Shown piece by piece: positions 14,457 through 26,847 of a stretch of 64,000 bases of DNA. Location of the stretch: NCBI GenBank assembly GCA_900239685.1, contig OENT01000186.1, positions 62,001 through 126,000 of the forward strand, written 5' to 3'. The translations under genes were made by a program, and so were the position numbers. Positions within the stretch are counted from its first letter, which is position 1, and each line of letters opens with the position of its first letter. This DNA comes from Rotaria macrura (taxonomy: Eukaryota > Rotifera > Eurotatoria > Philodinida > Philodinidae). Below the pieces are notes generated by a model, which saw only the letters and a list, made by a program, of their open reading frames with translations, was not told where the DNA came from and made no database searches.

Positions 14457-14711
14457 TACCCAGGTCCATCAAAACGGATATCCGTTGCGGACCGTTGATT
14501 GGACGCAGTTATACAGACCGTAACATCATTAAAATAAGCCCGTATACGGCCGTATTTTAACAGTATACGATCCTTTATTACTGTACCCAGAGATAGTACC
14601 GTATACGGAGCCGTATACTGTGAAAATACGGCCGTATACGGGCCTATTTTAATGATGTTACGGTCCGTATAACTGCGTCCACTCAACGGTCCGTATCGTT
14701 CGACCTGGGTA
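14457..14711. mobile_element. 255-bp palindromic MITE with GATAT target duplication
   Basis: Non-coding foldback element. It starts TACCCAGGTC and ends with the exact complement GACCTGGGTA. After short unpaired segments (22 nt left, 9 nt right), 81-bp internal arms are complementary with four mismatches (about 95%), and they are rich in GTATACGG/CCGTATAC units. The element is directly flanked by the 5-bp repeat GATAT at 14452-14456 and 14712-14716, as expected of a target-site duplication. There is no transposase inside, so it would be a non-autonomous DNA transposon (MITE) moved in trans. The superfamily is undetermined. Confidence 0.85.
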
Positions 14712-14716
14712 GATAT

Positions 14717-15306
14717 ACATTGTTATATATATATATATATTAGCAAGATAAATACTTTGAAAAACTGAACACTTGAACAAATAATTACTGAGATCTAGAT
14801 CAACTAGACGAATCACATGAAAATAGATAAGTGGATAGCATTAAGCGATCTTCATATCAGTGAACATCATATACACAGTCTATATGTCTGTAATTTTGAT
14901 TTCAACGATCAAAGCTACAATAATCTATACACGATGAATACGAATAAGGTGTAAATATTATATCGATTCATACTTCATGTTTCACTTAGTGAGTCTTGAA
15001 AATCTATTGAGCTATTGTGAAAAGCATACTGCAGTTTAAAAACTATCAATGAAACACGAAAAATAAATTAAATTGACAATTTGTCATGCAACAAATTGCA
15101 AAAGATTAAAATGGCAATACGTGTCATAGATGTCGTCAAGTATCGACTGATCGATGATTTTCATTTTAAGTTAACCAATCCTATTGCAAACATTGTTTAG
15201 AGGTTCGTGATGTCATTCGGTAATGGTAAAATACACACACAATCTTGTTCTTAGTACATCTATTCAAGTTTGAAAAAGTCACTTGTTTTTTTATTTTGTC
15301 ATTTAG
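14717..15306. other. Upstream region of SRCAP gene
   Basis: AT-rich non-coding sequence with a TA dinucleotide run near 14725-14741. No exon is recognised. It presumably contains the promoter and 5' UTR of the downstream chromatin-remodeller gene, but no promoter motif stands out. Confidence 0.5.
15281..15306 (+). promoter_or_regulatory. Polypyrimidine-AG acceptor abutting SRCAP start codon
   Basis: A T-rich tract ending in ATTTAG lies directly against the ATG at 15307. A strong 3' splice signal with zero nucleotides between AG and ATG fits either a 5' UTR intron or a spliced-leader trans-splice site. The sequence alone cannot tell these apart. Confidence 0.55.
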
Positions 15307-18300
15307 ATGACTTCAGCGGTCAGTAGCACCGCAACAAATGACGATGATACAACATCTAATACATATAAACGACGTCGTTCGTCGCTCATATCTTCGAATG
15401 ACCATTCGCCATCAAAACGTGTACGGTCATCATCTCCTTCTGCAAATCTTCAAACCATGTTTTCATGTTTAAATGATATTGTTCAATCACATCGTAATCT
15501 CGTACGTGAATATATCGAATTACAAACTCATGATCGTACAGATTTATCGGTTGATGAACAACGTTTCATAAAAGCTGAAGAAGATCTTATTGAGAAAGTT
15601 GAAAAAAATCTACAAGATATAAATTCGTCATTAACATTAAAACAAAATTCAAATAAATCATCTGTTGATCGTGTTAAACATGAAAGTAATATACTAAAAC
15701 GCATAGATGAATTAAAGTCCAAAGGTAAATGGTCAAATCAACGTTTAGTTAAATATATTGAACCTAAAAAACGTAAAACACATTGGGAATATTTACTTGA
15801 TGAAATGCGTTGGTTAGCTGAGGATTTCGCGCATGAAAAACGTTGGAAACAAATGATGGCTAAAAAACTTTCATTAGCTATATTAAAATATTTTCGAGAA
15901 AAAAACCAAGCTGAAAATCAACAACAACGCGATGAATTAAAACGTTTACGTAAACAAGCTCTATTCGTATGTAAAGAAGTCATGAGTTTTTGGAAAAATA
16001 TGCATAAAATAGCTGAATATAAAGAAACGACACGAATACAAGAACTACGTAAACATCAATTAGATTTACATTTAAATTTTATTGTTGATCAAACTGAAAA
16101 ATATTCCGATTGGCTAGTTAAATCATTAAAAGCTGAAAATCACGACAAAGACGATGAAGATTTTAATGTTACAGAAGATATGAACGATGATGATAATGAA
16201 GAAACGATTGAACGTGAAGAACAAGACGAACAAGATGATTATGCTGTTAATGAAATCAAAGAACTAGAAGCTGATCAAGAAGAATCTATTGATACATTAT
16301 TAAAACGTTATTATGGTATTGATACATCGAATTCATCGAGTGAAAAAGAAAATAATGTACCAGTACAACAAAATACGAATGATGAGAAAAGTGATCAAAC
16401 AGATGAAGATGATGATGAAGAAGAGGAAGACGAAGAAGAAGAAGAGAAAGGAAAAGTAGAAGAACAAGAAGAAGAACAACTAACAAAAAATAAAGAAATG
16501 AATGATCTAGCAACAACGGCTCAATCACTGCAACCAACAGGTTTTACACTTAATACAACTGAAGTGAAAACACCGGTGCCATTTCTCATAAAGCATTCGC
16601 TAAGAGAATATCAACATGTTGGTTTAGATTGGCTTGTTACGTTATATGAAAATAAACTTAACTGCATTTTAGCTGATGAAATGGGTTTAGGTAAATACGA
16701 CAAAAAGAAAATTTCTTTTGTTCGATACTAACACGTAGTCTACTGAATGAGTAGGCCTAAAGGAAAATTCACATTGCATTCTATTCGATGAAATGGAGAA
16801 AATCTTACTCATCCAAATATGATCATAATAGTCATCATATGAAAATAACATTTTAGTCGAAACTATTTATCGTTCAAATTTTTCCTTAACAATGAGAACT
16901 CTTAAAATATTTTGTAATTTTTAGCTGATCGACATTAAATCATGTTCGAGAATAGAAAAAACATTCGATTTCCCATTAAGATTCGTCTAAGCGTTATGTC
17001 TATTCATTTATACAGTATTCACACAATACAAACTATAGAAAGTAACGTTTTTCTAAGATCCTCTACGTAGAAAACATACTAAAAAAATGAAAAGTCAGAA
17101 TATTCACTGTTTATGACGAATACAGTATAAATTTGAACTAATATGTTTCAAACTCACCGTTCTTTTTGACACTATGGCTAAAATTCATCGCTCCTTTATT
17201 CGTGATATCGAATTTTCAATTTATCGATGAATTTTAATACGCTAAAACAATTCAACGTCGCTGCTATTGCCATGTCCATACTATGTAGAGATGATTATGG
17301 AGAGAAAAATCAACTGCAAGTACAAACATTATTGTTGTCATGATTAGAGAGTTTAAACTTTACTTTCTACGTAGTTTTAGAGGACTTTCCTCATTTCTTC
17401 TATCAGATAGAACCTAGTAGAATATATCGATTGTCAGTTTTGAATACAAGATAGGAAAGAGATATCACTATTCGATTACTTAACTGAGCCGAATTCCTCG
17501 ACAAAATCTTAATCTTCGAACAACTCAGAATCGTTTGCAGTAAGGATATTTTGCCTTTGCAATACAAACTATTTCATTGGATAGTAAGAAATAAAATTTT
17601 TGAAAAGTCATTTCGCCTTGAAATTTTTCTGATTAAATTTCTCGGACGAATTCTTAAAATAGAACAAAGATTTTCTCTTGAATCTTGATAACGAAAATCA
17701 ATTTTAAATGGCATGATACCTACACTCAGATATATATTTTATCAGGCATATCATTTTCTCTGGGTCACATATTGATTTTTAATTATGAATCTTTTACGGA
17801 TGATATCTACTTGTAAATCATTGTTGAATTAGATCAATATCACGAATTGTATTCTAGGTAAAACAATTCAAACAATTGCATTACTCGCTCATCTAGCATG
17901 TGAAAAAGGTATTTTTCTATTAGTTTGAATACTCTTAAATTCAATCGTTAGAATCATTTCTTCAGGTGTTTGGGGACCACATTTAATTGTTGTTCCAACG
18001 AGTGTTATGCTTAATTGGGAATTGGAATTTAAAAAATGGTGTCCATCATTTAAAATTTTAACTTATTACGGTTCTGTAAAAGAACGTCAACTGAAACGTC
18101 AAGGCTGGACAAAAGTCAATGCATTTCATGTTTGTATAACATCCTATAAACTTGTTTTACAAGATGCAAAAGCATTCCGTCGTAAGAAATGGAAATATTT
18201 AATATTAGACGAAGCACAAAATATTAAAAATTTCAAATCTCAACGTTGGCAAACATTATTAAATTTTCATTCTCAACGTCGTTTATTACTAACTGGTACA

Positions 18301-21300
18301 CCGTTACAAAATTCTCTTATGGAATTATGGTCATTAATGCATTTTTTAATGCCAAATTTATTTTCATCCCATCAAGAATTTCGTGAATGGTTTTCTAATC
18401 CATTAACGGAAATGATTGAACAAGGACAAATGAATTCCAATGATGGTTTAATAAAACGTTTACATAAAGTTCTACGTCCATTCATATTACGTCGTTTGAA
18501 AGTTGATGTCGAAAAACAAATGCCAAAAAAACACGAACATGTTATTATGTGTCATTTATCTAAACGACAACGACAATTATACGATGATTTTATACAATGT
18601 AAAACAACGCGTGACGTTATACACCAAGGACATTATATGTCAGTTATTAACATATTGATGCAACTACGTAAAGTTTGCAATCATCCTGATCTATTTGAAT
18701 CGCGTCCAATTATTTCACCATTTACAATACAAAAGAGATTAATTTCTTTTGAAATACCGAAATTAATCGAAAAAATTGATTTTAAAAATCCATATTTAAA
18801 TTTTGATTTACCACCCAATGATACATTTCTTTGTTTTCGTATTAAGTTTACTTTACAAGCAACAAGAGATATGATATTTGATACGATTAATTATATTGAT
18901 GATACTAATAGACAAGTTATTCAATTAACATCAGATATTATTGAACGATATAGAAATAGTTCACTATGGTATCAAACCCATGTACCTAATAGAAGTAAAA
19001 TTTATTGTTTTAGGTTCCATGACAATCACTTTCTTTTTTAATCGAATGTTTTTAGTTACGCGGAATCGTCAATTAATCAACTTGATATCACCAGCAGATT
19101 TTGTTGATGAAGAATTTCAACCTGAATCTATTTATGTAAGTGAGATTTCTATGCGTATCATCGTCTATCAGAAGAGTTACTGCTGTGAAAATCCTTTTTT
19201 CCAATCTATGCCAACTCGAAATTTTTGTCTTGTTGTGAAATATTTCAGTACTCGTATACTAATCGGAGAGATCGTTGTAATATAATATCGGATAACAAAA
19301 AGAAATATTAATTAATAAGTCACATCAGAAACAGTGTGAAGCTTTTGAGATCTAACTTTAGTTCTACGTTTATGTTTTGCATGTGTGTAGATGGAGAACA
19401 TTACAGATTAAAAGTGACAGCTGAGCGGTGGAGGACTGAGTTTAGTATAATTCTCCCATTATACTTTTCTAAATATCAACATCGTCGCTTCTACATCTCA
19501 CGCACTGTCAATACTTTGATAGAATTCACTTTTTTTAAGAGAGGAAAGTGTGATTTATTGATTAGTATTGAATTTTCTCTATACGATATTAAGATGAAAG
19601 ACATTGTTCGTGCAATCATCTTTGCTAGAGTCAATCGTAGATAACTATTTTCGAAATGATGGCCTCTCTATGGTAAGATGATGATTTATGTAATCGAAGA
19701 AATACTTAGATAACACCGTCGGTTATCGAATGGTTTTTTGAATATTTATAGTTTAATTTATCAACTTAGATCTAAAATTTGCTTCGAAAGCATGAACAAT
19801 TTTACATTCAACAGAATGAAAACAACAGTCTTTTCTACCTATATCAACATGTGTTCGCTATGACTTGTAGTCTTGTGTACATGAGAACAAGAGAATCTTG
19901 AATTCGTATTTAATCGAATACTTCAGTTACTGATCAATTCAATATCAGCAACATATGATTTTTATGATTGCTCTTTCCCTTTCAGATTCTTTTATTAAGT
20001 CTCTAAGATGAGTATTCATCTTGTGAAGTAACATAAGACAATAATGTTAAGGAGGAGAAAAATTCCTAACAGATAACTTTTGATGGATATTATTAGCAAA
20101 GTCTGGGATATACTATGGACTTTTAAAAATCCATCTAATGTCATTCTATTGAATTGTCTGGTGAATAGATAGAAAGAATCAGTTGTTATTGCAATTTTTC
20201 AAATACTTTGTAATTTACTGGATTCATATGAATAATCTTTCTAAGTTTCTTCAAGTCCTGTTGAGATTTATTTTTATGCTCGCAAAAAAAGTTTCAATTA
20301 ATTACTTTCTTTATTAGTATGAAATTTGTAAACAACGTCAGCGTGAACGGTTATCTCGGTACGAATTACTTTGTCGTTTAAATAATGATCGTTGTCAATC
20401 ACGACCCTTGTATGGCTCAGATGTTTTAACTCAAATTGAATCTGCTATGCGCCCATGTAACTATCAAAGACGGAAAACATTTAGTGGACATGTAGCATGT
20501 CATTATGTACATAAACAAATAAATACAATAAAAGATTATTTCACAACAACAAATACACTTAAACAATTAATTAAATCAAATAAAGATATTCTAAATGATT
20601 TTGAAAATATCTTGCATCGGTAAGTACGAAGCGCACCATCGAGACAAAAGAAAACAATAGATTATTTCTTTACTATTTTCAGATTCGTAATGTGTACAAG
20701 TAAAGTTATAGCATCACCTATTGAACTATGTCAATTCAATGGTATTAGTAGACGTGATAAAACAATTCAACAGAAACCCTTAATAGAAGTATTATCATCA
20801 ACAGATTTCGAAGTTCTTTCATCGATCAATCAAATAAAACAAAATATGTATTTACAATTTCCTGAACGACGTTTAATTCAATACGATTGTGGCAAATTGC
20901 AAACACTAGATATTTTATTATCACAATTAAAACGTGAAAAACATCGTTGTTTAATATTTACACAAATGACAAAAATGCTTGATATATTGGAATTATTTTT
21001 AAATTATCATGGTTATACATATGTAAGACTAGATGGTACAACGCAGATTGTACAACGACAAATGCTAATGGAACGTTTTAATAGTGATGAGAAAATTTTC
21101 GTGTTTATTTTATCGACACGTGCTGGTGGTATCGGTGTGAATTTAACAGGAGCTGATACAGTTATTTTCTATGATTCCGATTGGAATCCGACAATGGATG
21201 CACAAGCACAAGATCGATGCCATAGGATAGGACAAACCAAAGATGTACATATTTATCGGTATGATATAAATGAACGATTCTTTTTAAATGATTTTAAAGA

Positions 21301-23707
21301 AAAACAGAATTTCTATTTGAACTGTGATGTCATTTTCTTTTTACTTCTCTCTTCATAGACTCATAAGCAGAAATACAGTAGAAGAGAATATATTAAAGAA
21401 AGCTAATCAAAAACGTTTACTCGGTGATTTAACAATTGATGGTGGTAGTTTTGATGTAAATTATTTTAAGAAGAATAATATTCGTGATTTATTTGATCAA
21501 TCATCAACATTAGAAGATATTGTACGTGAACGTAATGATTATCAACAGCAATTGGATACTAGTCGAACAACAACAGCAACTATTTCTAATCTCGATAATA
21601 ATTTAACATTGACGCAATATGAAGAAGCACTTGCATCAGTTGAAGATGAAACGGATCGTCATGCAGCTGATGAATTGAATAAAGAAGTTAAAAATGAACT
21701 AAATGAATTCAATGAAGATGAAACCAATGATTTAAATGAAGATCAATTAATTGAAAAACAAAAACAACAAATGAATAAAGTTGAAGAAGAATTAAAAACA
21801 TTGGATGAACAAGTATGAAAGTTTTCTGCTCGTTTTTTCTTTTATAAACAAGATAGATAAATATCCATGTGAGATCACTAGAATAGACAATTGAGATTCG
21901 ACAAGTCTATTATTATAGAGTCCTTAAATATGCTTATCTCTACTAGAAGCTACGTTTTATTATTAACGAAGTGTTGATAGCAGCTACCAAATCGTAAACG
22001 GCATTTCTTCTTTGATCAAACAACTCAAAATAAGAGGAACTATCGGATATCAATATCACTGTTTCATTGAAACCATAGAATAGTTTCACCAGCATGGCAG
22101 ACAAATTTCATTTTAGATTCTAATTCAAAATTTTACACTTGAGCTAATTCACGTTCCCTTCTTAGGAAAAAAAATCTTCACTTAACTGAATTGGCATCGG
22201 TTATCCAGCTCTGAAAACATCAATAGCAAACTAAGGATATTTTGGCATAGATACACATTATTGAAGCGACTGTCGAAGACAAGTAATCACAGAACACATA
22301 CTTACATTCTCTACCCTATAAGTAACTTATTATCTCGAAGATTTTTCTCAGAAGGAAAGATTCATGCGATAGGCAAATGAATATTAACCCCTTTTGTTTA
22401 TTTATTGTTTGTTAGAAAATAATTTCTTTCGTTCTTTTTTCGTTAAACAGCTTCGACCTATTGAACGTTATGCATTACGATGTGTTGAAGCTTACCGACA
22501 AGAGTATCAATTGACTCAAGTTGCTCCTAATACATATCTTGATGCTGAACAAATTCGAAAAGATTGGCAATTATCACGTTTGAAATCATTGAAAGAAGAA
22601 GAAGAACGACAATTAGAACAAGAAGATGATGAAGTGATGTACACATATGCTTTAGATAAAGAACGACAAACCAAATATAGTTATACATATTCAGCTGCAC
22701 AGAATAGTTTAATCGCAAATGAATTAGCACGTCATGAAAAAAGTTCAGCTGCCATTGCTGCTATTCAACAACCCCTACCACCTCCAGTTGTTGTTCTTCC
22801 ACCGACACCTCTAACACCACCACCACCACCAACTCCAACCCCATCAACACCGATGCCACTTTCAACTCCTCGTCCGATTCTCATAAAACGTTCATCTCAA
22901 ATTCCGATTGAAAATTTTCGACGACGTCGTATTCAAGCTTCTCCTCTTCCGCCACCGCCACCACCAGCACCTTCACTTCCTCTTCCACCGTCTTCACAGC
23001 AACAACAAAAACTACTACTACCATCAATTCCACCTCCCGCATTAATTCAAAAACATACTCGACTCATAAAGCAGCAAACAATCACATCTCATCTAGTTAA
23101 CAATCGACATAATAGTAATGATGATTGCGGTGATTCAACAACACTTCTTGTTGCTGATGATTTTGATGATGACGATTTCGATAATACTAATCGTATATAT
23201 TCATCGAAATCAAAAACAACCCTATCAACAATAACAAGAAAGCCTATTTCGAATTTAACATGTTTGACACAAAATCCTCTACCCCCACCACCACCGTCAT
23301 CAACGTCAACAACAGCATCAACATCATCATCATCATCATCATCTAATACGAATACAAATGGACAACAACAAATATGGATTGTCAATTCATTAGATCAACA
23401 ATCTGTTCTATCACTAATTAATTATATTAATCCAAATACAACAAATAATAATTCTCGTTCAACAGGATCAATACTTGTAAGTAAGAAATCAAATATGAAT
23501 CCATCACCAGTAACAAATCTTCTCACTCAACAACAAACTCGCTCATCATCAACAGCTGGTACTGTTTATCAAATTCGTCCATCACAGCAACAACAACAGC
23601 AACAACAACAGCAACAACAGCAGCAGCAACAACAACAACAACAACAAAACGTTGTTTATCAAATACAAAATGGTCGAATATTTCAATCAACTAAAAAGAC
23701 AACTTGA
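15307..23707 (+). CDS. SRCAP: SRCAP/SWR1-class chromatin-remodelling ATPase
   Basis: Catalytic subunit of the SWR1/SRCAP-type complex, which exchanges H2A-H2B for H2A.Z-H2B in nucleosomes. Eight exons (15307-16690, 17858-17908, 17966-18994, 19056-19135, 20318-20619, 20683-21258, 21359-21812, 22451-23707) give 1710 aa, continuous in frame. Visible in order: HSA domain (about residues 154-198), a long Asp/Glu-rich segment (290-400), the N-terminal ATPase lobe with DEMGLGKT (about 457-464, split by intron 1) and LILDEAQ near 560 (DEAQ is normal for this family), the INO80/SWR1-type long insertion, then the helicase C lobe with [15 protein letters not shown] and [14 protein letters not shown]. 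The tail has a SRCAP-like LRPIERYA motif, Pro-rich and Ser-rich stretches and about 20 Gln near the end. I see no SANT domain (arguing against EP400) and no AT-hooks. At 1710 aa it is about half the length of human SRCAP and near yeast SWR1. Confidence 0.94.
23583..23650 (+). repeat. CAG/CAA polyglutamine tract in SRCAP C-terminus
   Basis: In-frame mixed CAA/CAG repeat encoding roughly 20 glutamines close to the C-terminus. CAA interruptions are frequent, which usually limits slippage. Likely length-polymorphic. Confidence 0.85.
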
Positions 23708-24878
23708 ATGAAAAGTAAAAATTATTTATCAACTTTGTTCCACTATCGCAGGCGATAACTCAACAGTGTGTGCTTGTTTTTTTTTTCTTGGTGTTGTCTC
23801 CCATATGCATATAGTCATATAAAAAAGAGCAAAAATGTGTTGTTCGTTGTTCTATATATGTGCGCTTGTTTTCTTTCTTCTTTTGTTCTGTTCTATTAAT
23901 ATGAAATATAAAACCTATGAATTCAGCAAGGCACGTATATCAAAATATATTTTTTTATTTCTTTAAATTTGATATTATCGCGAATTTTCAAGTTTTATAA
24001 AAAAATTAATCAGAGTTTGTTGTAGAATGAAGATATTGGTAACAAACGAGTGAGATACTTACAATGAGAAGAATATTACTAATGCAACGTAGTAGTGGTA
24101 TATGTATCGAACGCTGTTCAATGTCAAATTATGGTTAAACGTGTAGATTTTCGCGAAATGAAGAAAATAAATCGTATGATTTACACTAGAACTATGATCA
24201 TTGCTGTGATATATGTGTATCCATGGAGACACAGCATAAGACACTTTCGTAAAAAATTGCAATTGCGGTAATCAAACGTTACTCTCCACTAATATCTGTC
24301 ACTTCTCTATATATGACATCATAAGATAAATCATTTATCATACTTTTATATGATTCACTAGAAATGAAACACAGAACTAGTCACATGGAGTCTTATAATG
24401 AGACATTACTGGTCTCATATCACCAAGGATCATGTTTGATCACATGGGACTATAAAAATAGACTCATATGTACATTGTAAATATGAGTCTTCTTTGCATT
24501 TACTATCATATACAGTCCTAAAATATGAGTGATTGATTACGGGTGGTCTAGTGTGAAGATTACTTTACAACGTTTTCGGTTCTAGGACAAAGTTTCTCTA
24601 CTAGTAGCAAATTCAGTCATAAAATGTAATTCATAGATTGCTTTCCCACACATTCACATACGAACATGATTAGATTTTTTTCACCCAGGAAGATACAACA
24701 ATACAATTGTCATTCAAACAACCGTCGGCCTAAATCTGTAGGTTTTGTGCTTTTTTTTGTCTCAATAAAACTTGCCGATAATCATAACCTGAAAAATAAA
24801 ATTCTATGAACACAATAAAAAGTCGATTTTCACAAAAACAAATATCAGTCATATAAGAATTTTCGATAATTCTATTTT
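23708..24878. other. Convergent 3' regions of SRCAP and SLC22 genes
   Basis: No coding exon is seen. The stretch lies between the two stop codons of tail-to-tail genes and must contain both 3' UTRs. Around 24360-24540 there are several related blocks (CACATGG, ATGAGTCT, TCATAT) in both orientations, perhaps a decayed palindrome, but I could not define ends. Confidence 0.5.
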
Positions 24879-26847
24879 TTATTTTTTGCCTTCTTCATGT
24901 TCAATATTCTCTGTCTGTGCATTTGTCATTGAGGTCAATTCTTCCTCCGCTTGCATTTGTTCTATACGTGATCTATTTTCCGATTGTATATCATTGTCTT
25001 CTTCAAAACATGTAGATAATCTTCTACTATCAATATCTGTTATTGTTTCGATTTCATGTTCGATGTCGTTTTGTGTTTCATTTACTGACTGTTGCTTAAT
25101 TGGTACATCATGATCAGATTTCTCAGCTTGTTTTATTGTTTCCGGTAAAGCTAATTTCGTTCGTGTTTCAGGTAAGAATATTGCAAATACAGCTGCAAAA
25201 AATGAACATATACTAAATATAATATATGGTAATGGAAACCAAACAGATTGTGACAATAATGATATTTGTGGTGCCCAAACACCACCAAGTCGTGCAATAC
25301 TAACTGTAAGGCCTACACCTGTCGAACGTATAACAGTTGGATATGTTTCAGATGTATAAATCCATGATAAAGCTTGCGATGCTGATATAAATAATTTAGC
25401 ACATAGAGCTGCTGATAAACTAATTAATGGATACTTTTTATGCGTTATTGGTATTGTTAAGATTGATATAGAACATAATGTAAAGAAAATTATTAATGGA
25501 ATTTTTCTATCGAATTTCGTTGCACAAAAATGACATAGACAAAGACCGATTAATTCAGTAAAGACAGAGAAAAAAAATATTTCGTATGGACGTTCATTTG
25601 TTAATGATGTTATACCCATACCAATGCCCAAATAGACCATGAGATTTGTCATCATAATATAAAATATAATCAAACAACGTTGACGCATAACAGGTGATTT
25701 AATTAAACTAACTAGAACATGTATATATGAATAACGTTTCGGACGTTTACGAGCATCACGTTGTAAGTCATCGTACAGTTTTTTTTCTGAATTAGCTAGT
25801 GTACGACGATTGACATAGGCAATACGACGAATAACTTTTCGTGCTTGTAACAATTGTCCTGTTGATACAAGCCAACGAGCTGATTCAGGTACACACCAAT
25901 AATAACATAAGAATGGCATTACATATATAGTCAATAACCACATAGTTAATGACCAATCACGCGTAAAATAATAGATAAGCATAATAAATAATTCACCTGA
26001 AGATGAATAGAGAATTTTGTCGCAAATAAGTTCGTCTTCTTCTTCGTCTTTTTTTTCTAATCATACCTGATGTATAGAAATAGGAAAGAATATTACTAGC
26101 TAGTATTCTTTTATTAGCTGATGTCATTTCTAAAAGTAAAACTAATGTTATTGAATAGGTCGTTTGTGCAAAACCCGTTAAAAATCGACTTATTGTAAAA
26201 ATAACTAATTTTCTATCGTTCGAAATTTTCGAATGCATGATCATTTGTGTTGCATTAAGTACTACAACCAGAATCAATATCAGTGAATACATTGTTGTAC
26301 GTCGTCCTAATTTATCCGACATGATTCCAGTTAAAAATGATCCACTTGTACCCATAATATAGGCATTTTGTGTTATGCCTTTTAAATGAAGACGATCACA
26401 AACAAGATTCCATTCAGTTGATATTGTTGTATTATACAATGTTTGATCGAATACCCATTTCGAACATTGAGTTAGCTTATTATATTTTGATTTTAGAAAA
26501 CACTTACGATATTTTGTTGATGCTGGAATATATTCATCGATATAATTTTGATGTTCTTTTGATTGTATTTCGAATGTATCAGTGAAATTGGTTAATGGTA
26601 ATTGACAACGATGATCAGGTGTGGCAGCTATGAATACATAATTGAATGCAGTCATAGCAGGTAATACAGCAAGAAGACCGACAAGAAAAAATTGTACTTT
26701 TTGATAGAGACCAAACGAGCCAGCATCCTTTAATAGTTGATCAATTGTACTTGTTGGTGTTGTCACTGCCGTAGCATGTTCTTGAAATTGAGTTCGTTGA
26801 AGTAGTTCAACAAGTGAACGGGCTCGGCCACGTTTTGATTTCGACAT
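24879..26847 (-). CDS. SLC22-family organic ion transporter
   Basis: Plasma-membrane major-facilitator carrier of the SLC22 (OCT/OAT/OCTN) family, moving organic cations, anions or carnitine-like zwitterions. Two exons (26847-26067, 25996-24879) with a 70-nt intron give 632 aa. Family marks: a large first extracellular loop with several Cys and N-glycosylation sites, ending in EWNLVCDR; MFS motif A as MSDKLGRR (about residue 177); PESARWLVSTGQ (about 296); and ETYPTVIRSTGVG in the late transmembrane half followed by RLGG. Hydrophobic segments fit 12 TM helices. The C-terminal tail is unusually long and acidic (about 90 residues, rich in Glu/Gln/Asp). I chose the start at MSKSKRG; an acceptor-like TTGATAG lies 13 nt upstream, which makes the longer frame starting MFFF unlikely. 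Substrate cannot be predicted from sequence. Confidence 0.92.

Noticed and set aside
14456-14686. 76-codon minus-strand ORF
   Set aside because: It lies entirely within the palindromic MITE and only reflects its repeated GTATACGG units.
16286-16537. Minus-strand leucine-rich open frame looking like a membrane protein
   Set aside because: It is the complement of the GAA/GAT acidic run of SRCAP; such repeats produce leucine-rich shadows.
18941-19285. Overlapping plus-strand frame in SRCAP as a possible second gene
   Set aside because: It is partly the true exon 19056-19135 in its own frame plus flanking intron, once the 61-nt intron at 18995-19055 is removed.
23089-23385. Minus-strand open frame rich in Asp/Val
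   Set aside because: It is the antisense shadow of Ser/Pro/Thr-rich low-complexity codons in the SRCAP last exon.
24300-24560. Possible palindrome in the SRCAP/SLC22 3' spacer
   Set aside because: Repeated CACATGG and ATGAGTCT blocks are present, but arms do not align over any useful length and no ends could be set.
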